Notes: a model not told the origin generated them from the sequence alone. Shown: positions 26,016-34,468, numbered from the stretch's first letter. The stretch is 64,000 nucleotides of DNA from Candidatus Aquiluna sp. UB-MaderosW2red (GCF_900100865.1 NZ_LT627734.1:1054001-1118000); one strand, 5' to 3'. Made by a program: numbers and translations.

Positions 26016-27566
26016 GTTGGCTTCGAAGTTAGCCTCTTCTAGCCTTGCCTTTAAGTCGGTTAGGAATCGGGAGGCGTCGGCGCCATCGATGATTCTGTGG
26101 TCGTAGCTCAAAGCTAAGTAGACCAAGGATCGAATCGCTATCGCCTCGTTCCCATGAGCGTCTGTCACGACCGCAGGACGCTTGGTAACGACTCCCGTCC
26201 CTAGAATCGCACTTTGCGGCAAAAACACAACTGGTGTGTCAAAAAGCGCGCCTCTAGAACCCGTGTTCGTCAGTGTAAATGTTCCACCTGAGAGCTCGTC
26301 TGGCTTGAGTTGGTTATTGCGGGTGCGTAAGGCCAGATCGGAAATCTGTTGAGCGATTTGAGCCAAGCTCAAACTCGCTGCGTCTCTTATAACCGGAGTC
26401 AATAGGCCACGCTCTGTGTCCACAGCGAAGGAGATATTCTCACTCGGGTGATAAACCATGGTCTCGCCATCAACAGAACTATTAATCTTTGGGTGAGACT
26501 GCAAGGCCTCTGCCGTTGCTAAGGTGAAAAACGGCATGAAGTTCAGCTTGACGCCAGCTTGCTTGGTGAATTCAGCCTGCACCTTCTTGCGGAGGTTGGC
26601 AATATTTGTCACATCAACTTCCACCACGGTGGTTAGCTGGGCGCTTTGTTGCATGGATGCAACCGCTCGTTCCGCAATAACTTTTCGCAACCTTGACATC
26701 GACTCCGAGGTTCCGCGCAGCGGAGAAATCTGGACAACATGCTGTGAGCCCGCAGTCGCAACTGGCGAGCTAGGGGCCGCCGTCACGTCTTCCTTGCGAA
26801 TTCTTCCGCCCACGCCCGTACCTTTGATTCGACTTAGGTCAATGCCATTGTCGTTAGCGAGCTTTCTCACGATCGGAGTGATGTAGCCAGGGTCTGTTTC
26901 GAAAGTCGATTCTGTCGGAGCGGGACTCGATGGTGCGACTACTGGCACCGAGGCCGGGGGAGCAGGTGGTGGTGCAACTACTGGTGCTGCAACTACTGGT
27001 GCTGCAACTACTGGTGCTGCAACTACTGGTGCTGCAACTACTGGTGCTGCAACTACTGGTGCTGCAACTACTGGTGCTGCAACTACTGGTGCTGCAACTA
27101 CTGGTGCTGCAACTACTGGTGCTGCAACTACTGGTGCTGGAGTTGGCGCAGCTACAGGCGCAGCTACAGGCGCAGCTACAGGCGCAGCTACAGGCGCAGC
27201 TACAGGCGCAGCTACAGGCGCAGCTACAGGCGCAGCTACAGGCGCAGCCTCTTGGGCAGGAGCCGCCACTGGCGCAGCCTCTTGTGCAGGAGGAGCCGCC
27301 TCCGGTTCTGGGGTGGCGGGAGTCGCCGCTGCCTCTTCGCCAATCACGGCGAGGATGGCTCCGACCTCGACCGTCTCATCCTCTTGAACCAATATCTTCT
27401 GAATCACTCCGGCCACAGGAGAAGGGATCTCAGTATCAACCTTGTCCGTGGAAACTTCTACCAAAGGTTCATCTACTGCGATCGTGTCGCCGACTTTTTT
27501 CAGCCAGCGGGTAATTGTTCCCTCGGTTACGGATTCCCCTAGTGCTGGAAGAACTACATCAGTCAT
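26004..27566 (-). CDS. sucB: Dihydrolipoamide acyltransferase E2 (SucB/DlaT type)
   Basis: E2 core of the pyruvate and/or 2-oxoglutarate dehydrogenase complex. From ATG 27566 it has 520 residues: one lipoyl domain (about 1-80; lipoylated Lys in VEVSTDKVDTEIPSP), a very long Ala/Pro/Val linker (about 85-235), a peripheral subunit-binding domain (TPIVRKLANDNGIDLSRIKG), and the acyltransferase catalytic domain with the motif SYDHRIIDGADASRFL. A start 28 codons upstream is open but lacks homology. The linker is encoded by two tandem repeats (see separate entries). lpdA is 31 nt upstream, so pepA-lpdA-sucB read as one unit. In actinobacteria this E2 often serves both complexes. Confidence 0.95.
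   Translation of the reverse strand: MTDVVLPALGESVTEGTITRWLKKVGDTIAVDEPLVEVSTDKVDTEIPSPVAGVIQKILVQEDETVEVGAILAVIGEEAAATPATPEPEAAPPAQEAAPVAAPAQEAAPVAAPVAAPVAAPVAAPVAAPVAAPVAAPVAAPTPAPVVAAPVVAAPVVAAPVVAAPVVAAPVVAAPVVAAPVVAAPVVAAPVVAAPVVAPPPAPPASVPVVAPSSPAPTESTFETDPGYITPIVRKLANDNGIDLSRIKGTGVGGRIRKEDVTAAPSSPVATAGSQHVVQISPLRGTSESMSRLRKVIAERAVASMQQSAQLTTVVEVDVTNIANLRKKVQAEFTKQAGVKLNFMPFFTLATAEALQSHPKINSSVDGETMVYHPSENISFAVDTERGLLTPVIRDAASLSLAQIAQQISDLALRTRNNQLKPDELSGGTFTLTNTGSRGALFDTPVVFLPQSAILGTGVVTKRPAVVTDAHGNEAIAIRSLVYLALSYDHRIIDGADASRFLTDLKARLEEANFEANLGI
26974..27138. repeat. 11 perfect copies of a 15-bp tandem repeat in sucB
   Basis: The unit GCAACTACTGGTGCT repeats 11 times without interruption, 165 bp. 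On the coding (minus) strand each unit encodes the five residues Val-Val-Ala-Ala-Pro. Identity at the DNA level, including third codon positions, points to recent expansion by slippage or unequal crossing over. Confidence 0.98.
27145..27240. repeat. 8 perfect copies of a 12-bp tandem repeat in sucB
   Basis: The unit GGCGCAGCTACA repeats eight times, 96 bp, only 6 bp from the 15-bp array. On the coding strand it encodes Val-Ala-Ala-Pro repeats of the E2 linker. The unit lengths (12 and 15) are both multiples of three, so copy-number change keeps the frame. Confidence 0.98.
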
Positions 27567-27597
27567 TGTCTTACCTGTTTCTCTTCTTTTCGGGTTC

Positions 27598-28971
27598 TTA
27601 GGCGTGTGCGTGAAGTGGTTTGCCAGCAAGGGCCAGATGAGCCTCGCCAATCGCTTCGTTCATTGTCGGGTGAGCGTGAAGCAATGGTGCAACATCCTCT
27701 GGGTATGCCTCCCAGTTGACTATTAGCTGGGCTTCACCAATCTGCTCTCCAGCTCGAGAGCCGATCATGTGGAAACCGATAACTGGGCCATTAATCTGCC
27801 GAATCAACTTGATGACACCGGCAGTTCCAAGAATGTTGCTCTTACCGTTGCCGGCGAGGTTGTATTCATAGGTCGAGATGTTCTCTGCGCCATATTTCTC
27901 GGCGGCTTGGGCTTCGGTTATCCCAACCGATGCAATCTCAGGTTCGCAGTAAGTTACGCGCGGAATTCCATTTTCGTCCACCTTGATGGGCTTCAGGCCG
28001 GCGATTTCCTCGGCTACGAAGATTCCATGCATAAAGCCGCGATGGGCCAACTGATAACCCGGGACTATGTCGCCAACTGCAAAAACGCCATCCAAGTTGG
28101 TTTGCAGCCTCTCATTGGTCAGCACGAAGCCTCGATCCATTTTTACGCCCTGCTCTTCGAAACCAAATCCCGTGGCGTTTGCGCCTCGGCCCACAGCCAC
28201 TAGAAGGAGATCCGCTGAGATTTGGTCTCCGTTCTCAAGCTCCACTAAAACGCCAGCATCCGATTGAGTAACGGTTTTAAACTTATTGCCGAGCTTTAAC
28301 TCGATGCCGCGCTTTTTAAAAGCCCTCTCCAGTCCCTTGGAAATCACTGGCTCCTCATTTGGAACCAGTCGGTCAAAGCCCTCGATAATGACGACCTCTG
28401 CTCCGAATGACTTCCACACCGAAGCAAACTCGACTCCGATTACTCCGCCCCCAAGAACCGCAACTCTATTCGGGACATAATCCATTTGAAGGGCTTGGTC
28501 GCTGGTGATAACCCTGCCGGTGATCTCAATTCCCAAGGTCTTGCTATTCGAGCCCGTTGCCAATAGCAGGTTTTTGCCGGTATAAATCTCGCCGTTCACG
28601 GTGACCGATTTCGGTCCAGTCATTCGACCGTCGCCATGAACAAAAGTAATGTTCTTGGCGCTGACCAAGCCGGTCAAGCCTTTGTAAAGTTTTTCTACAA
28701 CAGAATCTCGGTATTTATTCACTTGATTCATATCAATGTTCTGGAACGTTGCGTTCACGCCGTAGTGACTGGCTTCCCTGGTGGTGTCGGCAACTTCAGC
28801 GGAGTGCAATAGCGCCTTGGTTGGGATACAGCCTCGGTGCAAACAGGTTCCCCCAAGTTTATCTCTCTCGATGAGAGCGATGCTCAGACCCAATTGAGCC
28901 CCTCTGAGGGCTGCGGCGTAACCGCCTGAGCCAGCTCCAAGAATTACTAGGTCAAAGGTATTTTCTGCCAT
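27598..28971 (-). CDS. lpdA: Dihydrolipoyl dehydrogenase (E3)
   Basis: Flavoprotein that reoxidises the lipoyl arm of E2 with NAD+. 457 residues: FAD-binding VILGAGSGGYAAALRGAQLG, redox-active disulfide in GGTCLHRGCIPTKALL (Cys-x4-Cys), NAD-binding VAVLGGGVIGVEFASVW, and the C-terminal catalytic HAHPTMNEAIGEAHLAL with the His-Glu pair. It lies between pepA (39-nt gap) and sucB (31-nt gap). Confidence 0.97.
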   Translation of the reverse strand: MAENTFDLVILGAGSGGYAAALRGAQLGLSIALIERDKLGGTCLHRGCIPTKALLHSAEVADTTREASHYGVNATFQNIDMNQVNKYRDSVVEKLYKGLTGLVSAKNITFVHGDGRMTGPKSVTVNGEIYTGKNLLLATGSNSKTLGIEITGRVITSDQALQMDYVPNRVAVLGGGVIGVEFASVWKSFGAEVVIIEGFDRLVPNEEPVISKGLERAFKKRGIELKLGNKFKTVTQSDAGVLVELENGDQISADLLLVAVGRGANATGFGFEEQGVKMDRGFVLTNERLQTNLDGVFAVGDIVPGYQLAHRGFMHGIFVAEEIAGLKPIKVDENGIPRVTYCEPEIASVGITEAQAAEKYGAENISTYEYNLAGNGKSNILGTAGVIKLIRQINGPVIGFHMIGSRAGEQIGEAQLIVNWEAYPEDVAPLLHAHPTMNEAIGEAHLALAGKPLHAHA

Positions 28972-29010
28972 TTACGCTCCCAAATCTGCCAAACATTCAA
29001 AGTCTAACGC

Positions 29011-30429
29011 TTATCTGGCCACACCCAGTTGGCGGGCGAAATCAATCAGGGTGCGAATCATCACACCGGAAGCGCCATTGGGAATCACGGAGTAGGGTGC
29101 GCCGTCGTTATTGGCAGGACCCGCAATGTCCAAGTGGCCCCAGCTGGACTCGGGGGATACGAATTCGGATAGGAAGTGTCCGCCAATCAGCATTCCACCA
29201 GCCCTGCTGCCTATCTTCACGTTTGTGATATCTGCCAATTCGGAATCCAACAGAGCCCGAAGCTCTTCAGGCAGTGGCATTGCCCACAGCTTCTCATCCG
29301 CCCTGCTAGCCGATTCAACAAGTAATTCGATGGCGGCTCCATGTCCCATTAGGCCGGCATACCTATTACCCAGGGCAACCGTTGCTGCACCGGTAAGAGT
29401 CGCTACATCAATTATGTGGTCCGGGTTTTCCTCTTGCGCCAGGCAGAGGCCATCCGCGAGCACTAGCCTTCCCTCCGCGTCGGTGTTCAGCACCTCGACG
29501 GTTTTGCCATTTCGCATAACAAGGACATCGCCTGGCCTTGTGGCTTCTCCCGAGGGCATGTTTTCGGCAATACACATCCAGGCCGTTACGTTTACTTCAA
29601 GTTTTAGTATGGCGATGGCATTTATGGCACCAAGAATTGTTGCGGCACCAGCCATGTCGTACTTCATACCCACCATGGCATCAGCCGGCTTAATCGATAG
29701 CCCTCCGGTGTCAAAGGTTATGCCCTTACCCACCAAGGCCAGGTGCTTGCCACCACCCCGATACTGTAATTTGACTAGCCTGGGCCCTCTCGCGGAGCCT
29801 TTTCCAACACCTAGTATTCCGCCGCAGCGTTCCAGCTCGAGTCTCTTTTCATCCCAGATTTCCACTTCGATGGACTGGTTTTGAACGAGCTTTTTTGCCG
29901 CTTGGGCGAAAGACTCCGGGTATAGATCATTAGCTGGTTGGTTGACAATTTCACGAATGTCCAAAATAGTCTGAGCTACTTTTAGGGTTGCCGCAATGTC
30001 CAATTGGGACTGATTTTCTGCCACCAGAATTTGAAACTCTATTTCTGTTTTGGCCGAGTCATTGGTTTTTGATTTGTAGGCAGTGGGGGTTTTCTGCCCG
30101 AGAACCAGACCCTCAACGATTTCCAAAATCTCAGCGTCCGAGGGATCAACTGCAATAACAATGGGCACTCCAGCCTTCGCGGTCCTGGATACCGAGGCCG
30201 CGAAATCCCGACTCGACTGCTTCGATGGCGAGCCAATCAACAAGGCATATCCAAAGGCTTGCGGGACTCTAATGATGGCTCCGGATTTGGACTCGGCACC
30301 AAGTAACCCGAGCTGCTCACTTGAGATTTCCAGCTGGGAGTATCTTGCTAGCGACTCGTTATCGGAATAAGGGACGGCCAGTTGGTAGTTGCCATTAGGG
30401 ATGATTGAGACCAATGAGATACGTTGCAT
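29011..30429 (-). CDS. pepA: Leucyl aminopeptidase (M17)
   Basis: Dinuclear metal cytosolic aminopeptidase that cleaves N-terminal residues from peptides. 472 residues from ATG 30429; a TTG six bases upstream (30435) is the alternative. The metal-binding core GKGITFDTGGLSIKPADAM and the signature NTDAEGRLVLADGL are intact, as is the LIGGHFLSEF region. It is divergent from the PAC2 gene with only 33 nt between starts. First gene of the apparent pepA-lpdA-sucB unit. Confidence 0.95.
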   Translation of the reverse strand: MQRISLVSIIPNGNYQLAVPYSDNESLARYSQLEISSEQLGLLGAESKSGAIIRVPQAFGYALLIGSPSKQSSRDFAASVSRTAKAGVPIVIAVDPSDAEILEIVEGLVLGQKTPTAYKSKTNDSAKTEIEFQILVAENQSQLDIAATLKVAQTILDIREIVNQPANDLYPESFAQAAKKLVQNQSIEVEIWDEKRLELERCGGILGVGKGSARGPRLVKLQYRGGGKHLALVGKGITFDTGGLSIKPADAMVGMKYDMAGAATILGAINAIAILKLEVNVTAWMCIAENMPSGEATRPGDVLVMRNGKTVEVLNTDAEGRLVLADGLCLAQEENPDHIIDVATLTGAATVALGNRYAGLMGHGAAIELLVESASRADEKLWAMPLPEELRALLDSELADITNVKIGSRAGGMLIGGHFLSEFVSPESSWGHLDIAGPANNDGAPYSVIPNGASGVMIRTLIDFARQLGVAR

Positions 30430-30450
30430 ATTCAATAAGTTTAGGTGGGT

Positions 30451-30462
30451 TAGTATCGCCTG
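30451..30462 (+). promoter_or_regulatory. Leaderless-type -10 box for the PAC2 gene
   Basis: TAGTAT at 30451-30456 lies exactly 6 nt before ATG 30463, the spacing at which transcription would start on the A of the start codon. No Shine-Dalgarno sequence is present. A -35 box is not clear. Leaderless transcripts are common in actinobacteria. Confidence 0.5.
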
Positions 30463-31368
30463 ATGAGCGAGTTATACCGTTTCTACAAACCGACCAACGA
30501 GTTACGTGGCTTGCCAATGATTGCGATGCTTTCCGGCTTTAGCGATGCTGGCAGCACGATCTCGCAGGTATCGGAACACCTGTTTGCCAATTTAGACAAT
30601 GAATTGGTGGTTCGCTTTGATAATGACCAGCTGTTGGACTATCGCTCTAGAAGGCCCATCCTCTATTTTGAGAAGGACCACATTGAGTCCTACGAACCTG
30701 CAACTTTAGGAATTTTCCTAATGAAGGACGAGGCCGAACAGCCCTTTTTGTTCCTAGAGGGCTATGAGCCAGATTTTGCATGGGAGGCTTTCTCTCAGGC
30801 AATTACAGATATTGCGACAGACCTCGAAGTTTCGAGCTTCACCTGGGTTCACTCAATTCCCTTCCCAGTGCCACACACTCGCCCAACCGGAGTCACCGTC
30901 TCGGGCAACCGAAAAGATTTAATTGAGCGTTTTACAGAGTGGAAACCGCAAACCCAGGTCCCGGGTAACGTGATTCACCTGCTGGAGTACAGGCTTTCTA
31001 AACTCGAGTTCCCCAGCGCGGGATTTGTCATGCTGGTCCCTCATTACTTGGCAGACAATGAAGTACCACAATCCGCCATAACTGGAATCGAAATGATTGC
31101 GGCCGCAACCCAACTGGTCTTTCCCACCGATGACCTTAGAGAAAAAGCTCGCAAATTTCTTGAAAAAGTTGATCAGCAAGTGGCCGACAATCCAGATTTG
31201 GCGAAGCTGGTGTCGTCCCTGGAGCAAGGTTACGCATCGGGTGAAGCCGGTCCATCAAAGGCGCCAATTGGAAGACCGCACGCCCAGTCACCCAGTGCGG
31301 ATCAGATTGCCGAAGAGCTCGAGTCATACCTAGCCACGGTTAGAAGAAATCAAGAGCCAGAGGAATAA
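30463..31368 (+). CDS. PAC2 family protein
   Basis: 301-residue protein of the PAC2 (proteasome assembly chaperone 2-like) family, widespread in actinobacteria. Seen: LPMIAMLSGFSDAGSTISQ near residue 18, the acidic FLFLEGYEPDFAWEAF, HSIPFPVPHTRPTGVT in the middle, and an Ala/Pro-rich C-terminal tail. In proteasome-bearing organisms the family assists assembly; in bacteria its role is not established. It lies 68 nt upstream of sigA in the same direction. Confidence 0.88.
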   Translation: MSELYRFYKPTNELRGLPMIAMLSGFSDAGSTISQVSEHLFANLDNELVVRFDNDQLLDYRSRRPILYFEKDHIESYEPATLGIFLMKDEAEQPFLFLEGYEPDFAWEAFSQAITDIATDLEVSSFTWVHSIPFPVPHTRPTGVTVSGNRKDLIERFTEWKPQTQVPGNVIHLLEYRLSKLEFPSAGFVMLVPHYLADNEVPQSAITGIEMIAAATQLVFPTDDLREKARKFLEKVDQQVADNPDLAKLVSSLEQGYASGEAGPSKAPIGRPHAQSPSADQIAEELESYLATVRRNQEPEE

Positions 31369-31436
31369 ATCCGCTCTTTATTTGGTTTTCTAACAACGAA
31401 AGAGAAGTATCTGTGGCACAATGAAGTACCTAACCC

Positions 31437-32687
31437 ATGTTTTGTCGTTTTCGACTTGACAAGGGTTTAAGTTCTGCCCTGAAGAAGAAGGTAATCATCG
31501 CAACTATTTCGAAAGCAAAAGCCAAGTCAACCAAGGCTGCTCCGAAGAAGAGAGCGACCTCAGCCGATAACGATGAGTCCATAGGCTCTGATGACGATCT
31601 CGACTCTGTGGAATCAATCGTTGCTGAAGCGGCGGATGCTGTGGACTTGAGCGAGTCTGGCAAGCTCCAAGACTCCTCAGACCCGGAAACTGAGAGCATT
31701 CAACTACCAAGCAATGTCCTGGTGCTAAGCGATGACGAAGACGACATCCCAGTTCAAAACCTGACAATCAGTGGGGCTACCGCGGATCCAGTTAAGGATT
31801 ACCTAAAGCAAATCGGCAAGGTGGCGCTCCTAAATGCCGAGCTCGAGGTAGAGCTCGCGAAGCGCATTGAAGCTGGTCTCTTCGCGGAGGAGAAGCTAGC
31901 TATCTCCGAAAATCTTGCCCCGAGCGAGCGTCGCGATCTGAACTGGGTGGTGAAAGATGGACAGCGGGCAAAGAGTCACCTTTTAGAAGCGAACCTCAGG
32001 CTGGTAGTTTCATTGGCCAAGCGTTACACCGGGCGCGGCATGCAATTTTTAGATTTGATTCAAGAGGGAAACCTGGGCCTAATCCGTGCTGTTGAGAAAT
32101 TTGATTACACCAAGGGTTATAAGTTTTCCACCTACGCCACCTGGTGGATCCGCCAGGCAATCACCAGGGCTATGGCCGACCAGGCCAGGACCATTCGTAT
32201 TCCGGTTCACATGGTCGAGGTCATAAATAAACTCGCCCGGGTTCAGCGCCAGCTGTTGCAGGACCTTGGGCGCGAACCAACTCCCGAGGAGCTCGCTGCA
32301 GAGCTGGATATGACACCCGAAAAAGTCGTTGAGGTCCAAAAATACGGCAGGGAGCCAATTTCCTTATCAACACCTCTTGGCGAAGACGGTGACAGCGAAT
32401 TCGGTGACCTAATTGAGGACACCGAGGCCGTGGTTCCGGCTGACGCTGTGGGATTCACGATGCTGCAACAAGAGCTTGACCGTGTCCTTGAAAGTCTCCA
32501 CCCGCGAGAAGCAGGCGTAATACGCTCCAGATTCGGCCTCGGCGATGGGGTCCAAATGACCTTGGATCAAATCGGAGAAAAGTTTGGCGTTACTCGCGAA
32601 CGAATTCGTCAGATTGAATCAAAAACCATGTCTAAGTTGCGCCACCCCTCGCGCTCTCAACTTCTGCGCGATTACCTAGACGGCTAA
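31437..32687 (+). CDS. sigA: Primary RNA polymerase sigma factor
   Basis: Housekeeping sigma-70 that directs RNA polymerase to most promoters. 416 residues. The first about 30 residues are basic ([14 protein letters not shown]), followed by an acidic region. Region 1.2 starts at [13 protein letters not shown]; region 2 contains [17 protein letters not shown] and [20 protein letters not shown]; region 4 ends with [20 protein letters not shown]. An in-frame TAA lies two codons before ATG 31437, so translation cannot begin earlier. There is no good ribosome site for ATG 31437. murT follows without a gap. Confidence 0.97.
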   Translation: MFCRFRLDKGLSSALKKKVIIATISKAKAKSTKAAPKKRATSADNDESIGSDDDLDSVESIVAEAADAVDLSESGKLQDSSDPETESIQLPSNVLVLSDDEDDIPVQNLTISGATADPVKDYLKQIGKVALLNAELEVELAKRIEAGLFAEEKLAISENLAPSERRDLNWVVKDGQRAKSHLLEANLRLVVSLAKRYTGRGMQFLDLIQEGNLGLIRAVEKFDYTKGYKFSTYATWWIRQAITRAMADQARTIRIPVHMVEVINKLARVQRQLLQDLGREPTPEELAAELDMTPEKVVEVQKYGREPISLSTPLGEDGDSEFGDLIEDTEAVVPADAVGFTMLQQELDRVLESLHPREAGVIRSRFGLGDGVQMTLDQIGEKFGVTRERIRQIESKTMSKLRHPSRSQLLRDYLDG

Positions 32688-33905
32688 ATGCGCACGATTC
32701 TGGCGATGGCAGTCGGAAAGCTGCTTCGCTTTCTAATTAGAATCGTCAGGCCCGGGGGAGGATCCGCTCTTCCCGGAACCGTAGCAAGACTGCTAGACCC
32801 CAAGCTCTTAGAGCGTGTCATCAAAACCGCTCCCATGGGTTTGGTAGTAGTTTCTGGATCTGCTGGAAAATCCACGACCACCAGCGCCTTGGTTCTTCTT
32901 TTAGAAGCTCATGGGCTGAGAGTGTTCACGAACCCTTCAACCGCTAACATTTTGCAGGGTTACTTTGCTGCGGTGCTGCAATTTGCAAACCTTCGCGGCC
33001 GCATTGCCGCCGATGTGGTCGTTCTGGAATGGGACGAGGGTCACGGAGCGGCTTTATCAAAGACCCTAAAACCTCGGCTCGCCGTGCTGACCAATCTACT
33101 CTCGGATCAATTGGATAGGTTTGTCGATCCGAGTCTTGTGCTGGATAAGTTGCGAACCATCGCCGAATCTTCTGAAGTTTTGGTAGCAAACTCAGATGAC
33201 CCGAATCTGAGAGAGCTAATTAAAAACCATCGGGCGAGCTCAAGTTTTGGGTTGTCTAGCGAGCTTTCAATTCGTGCTGACCGGCCAATTTATGCAGTTA
33301 ACTTCAATGAAGAAGCTGAAATCCCGGCTAGCGCGCTGGTTGTCGCATGCGATGCCAACATAAAGGTCAAAATGGTGAATGAGGTTTTCGAGTTCAAGGC
33401 CAAGACCTCGGGTCTGCATCAGGGGCTCAATCTGGCTGGAGCGCTCCTGGCCGCTTCCAAGTTGATTACTTTGGACCCAAGTCTTTGTGGCGAAGCCTTT
33501 AATCAAATGCCCGTGGTCTTTGCACGCGATGAATTGGCGATAATCAGAGGTCGTGAAGTCAGGCTGATGCTCGTGCAGAACTCCACAAGTTTTCAACTGA
33601 ATGTAGATTCTCTTCCGCTAGACCCTAGGCCCCTGATGCTTATGGCTGGGAGCGACATACACGACCCGAGTTGGCTCTGGGCGGTTGATTTTTCGACCCT
33701 CAAATACGTCGATGTGGTTGGGGGTTTCAATGCCCACGAGCTAGCCCTAAGACTTAAATTTGCAGGAGTAAATTTCGGTGAAGTCGTTGTTGAAGCAGAC
33801 AAAGCTGCCGAAAGCTTTTTGGCGCTTCCAGGGGAGTCCCCAGTAATCATGTTCTCCGCAGATGCTATGCGGCGCACTCGAAGACACCTCGGACTGGCAA
33901 AATGA
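32688..33905 (+). CDS. murT: MurT-like Mur ligase lacking the zinc ribbon
   Basis: 405-residue protein homologous to MurT, the ligase half of the MurT/GatD complex that amidates the alpha-carboxyl of D-Glu in lipid II. Seen: P-loop GSAGKST at 57-63 (MurT usually GTNGKT), the acidic LEWDEGHG near 113-120, TNLLSDQLDRF at 135-145, and the C-terminal (DUF1727) domain with the conserved Asp326 in HDPSW. Missing: the four-cysteine zinc ribbon inserted in the central domain of known MurT proteins; the only cysteines are Cys221 and Cys267. The motif equivalent to NPAG reads QNSTSF. ATG 32688 abuts the sigA stop and the stop overlaps the next start (ATGA), so the three genes are coupled. I infer an ATP-dependent ligase on lipid II, but its amine donor is open. 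Confidence 0.85.
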   Translation: MRTILAMAVGKLLRFLIRIVRPGGGSALPGTVARLLDPKLLERVIKTAPMGLVVVSGSAGKSTTTSALVLLLEAHGLRVFTNPSTANILQGYFAAVLQFANLRGRIAADVVVLEWDEGHGAALSKTLKPRLAVLTNLLSDQLDRFVDPSLVLDKLRTIAESSEVLVANSDDPNLRELIKNHRASSSFGLSSELSIRADRPIYAVNFNEEAEIPASALVVACDANIKVKMVNEVFEFKAKTSGLHQGLNLAGALLAASKLITLDPSLCGEAFNQMPVVFARDELAIIRGREVRLMLVQNSTSFQLNVDSLPLDPRPLMLMAGSDIHDPSWLWAVDFSTLKYVDVVGGFNAHELALRLKFAGVNFGEVVVEADKAAESFLALPGESPVIMFSADAMRRTRRHLGLAK

Positions 33906-34468
33906 TTTCGCTAGCCACTTTTCACCCGGAGCACTTCAATAACAATGCGGATCAGGGAAACATCGAGGTGTTGGCTATGTTGATGGCCAAGGCTGGAGTG
34001 GGCTATGAAATTTCAACAAGCATTTCCCCCGATTCGGATTTCGTACTCATTGGCGACGCGTCATTTGCGGCAATCGCGCACTATCAAGCTGAACTTGAAA
34101 ATCTTGTTCCGATTCTGACGGAGCGCTTAGAAAGTGGAAATCCGACCTTGATAGTTGGTTCGAGCTACGAGTTTTATCTAAAAAGAATTCCCGATTTTCC
34201 AAAGTATCGCATGGCCCAGCGAGTGTCTGGATTCGTCTCGGTGGTTACGAATTTGATGGAACCAGTTATCGGTTATCGAAACTCTGAATTATTCGACGCT
34301 GAAGTTTTTATTGCGGGAGCTTTTGTTGGGACTCAGCTATACGGTCCCGTTTTAGCCAAGAACCCAGAATTGCTGCAAATGATTTCGCTAAAAATGGGAT
34401 TCCAGCCTGCGCTGGACAGGTCCGACAGTGACCTTATTGCCGAAATTAGAAGGCGAACTATCTTTTAG
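33902..34468 (+). CDS. GatD-like protein without glutaminase catalytic residues
   Basis: 188-residue homologue of GatD, the glutamine amidotransferase half of MurT/GatD (about 240 residues in Staphylococcus). Homology is clear from FNNNADQGNIEVL near 12-24 and GTQLYGPVLAKNPELL at 143-158, which match the GatD N-terminus and its GTYLHGP..PKN motif. The nucleophile motif ICGGYQF is replaced by VGSSYEF (85-91): Cys becomes Gly86. The catalytic His is replaced by Tyr147. The whole protein contains no cysteine, and the oxyanion GGGSD segment is also not kept (IGDAS, 50-54). It cannot work as a Cys-dependent glutaminase. The frame is intact and coupled to murT, so I read it as a retained structural or regulatory subunit, not as a decaying gene. 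Confidence 0.82.
   Translation: MISLATFHPEHFNNNADQGNIEVLAMLMAKAGVGYEISTSISPDSDFVLIGDASFAAIAHYQAELENLVPILTERLESGNPTLIVGSSYEFYLKRIPDFPKYRMAQRVSGFVSVVTNLMEPVIGYRNSELFDAEVFIAGAFVGTQLYGPVLAKNPELLQMISLKMGFQPALDRSDSDLIAEIRRRTIF

Noticed and set aside
26974-27240. Repeats considered as a CRISPR array.
   Set aside because: Units are contiguous without spacers, lie in frame inside sucB and no cas gene is near.
26930-27514. 194-residue plus-strand ORF opposite the sucB linker, rich in Leu, Val and Gln.
   Set aside because: It is only the complement of the two tandem repeats, whose unit lengths are multiples of three and so keep every frame open. It has no start signals, and sucB clearly uses the other strand.
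33902-34468. The gatD-like gene as a decaying pseudogene.
   Set aside because: The frame is intact, start and stop are coupled with neighbours, and non-catalytic parts such as GTQLYGPVLAKNP are well conserved, which is unlike random decay.
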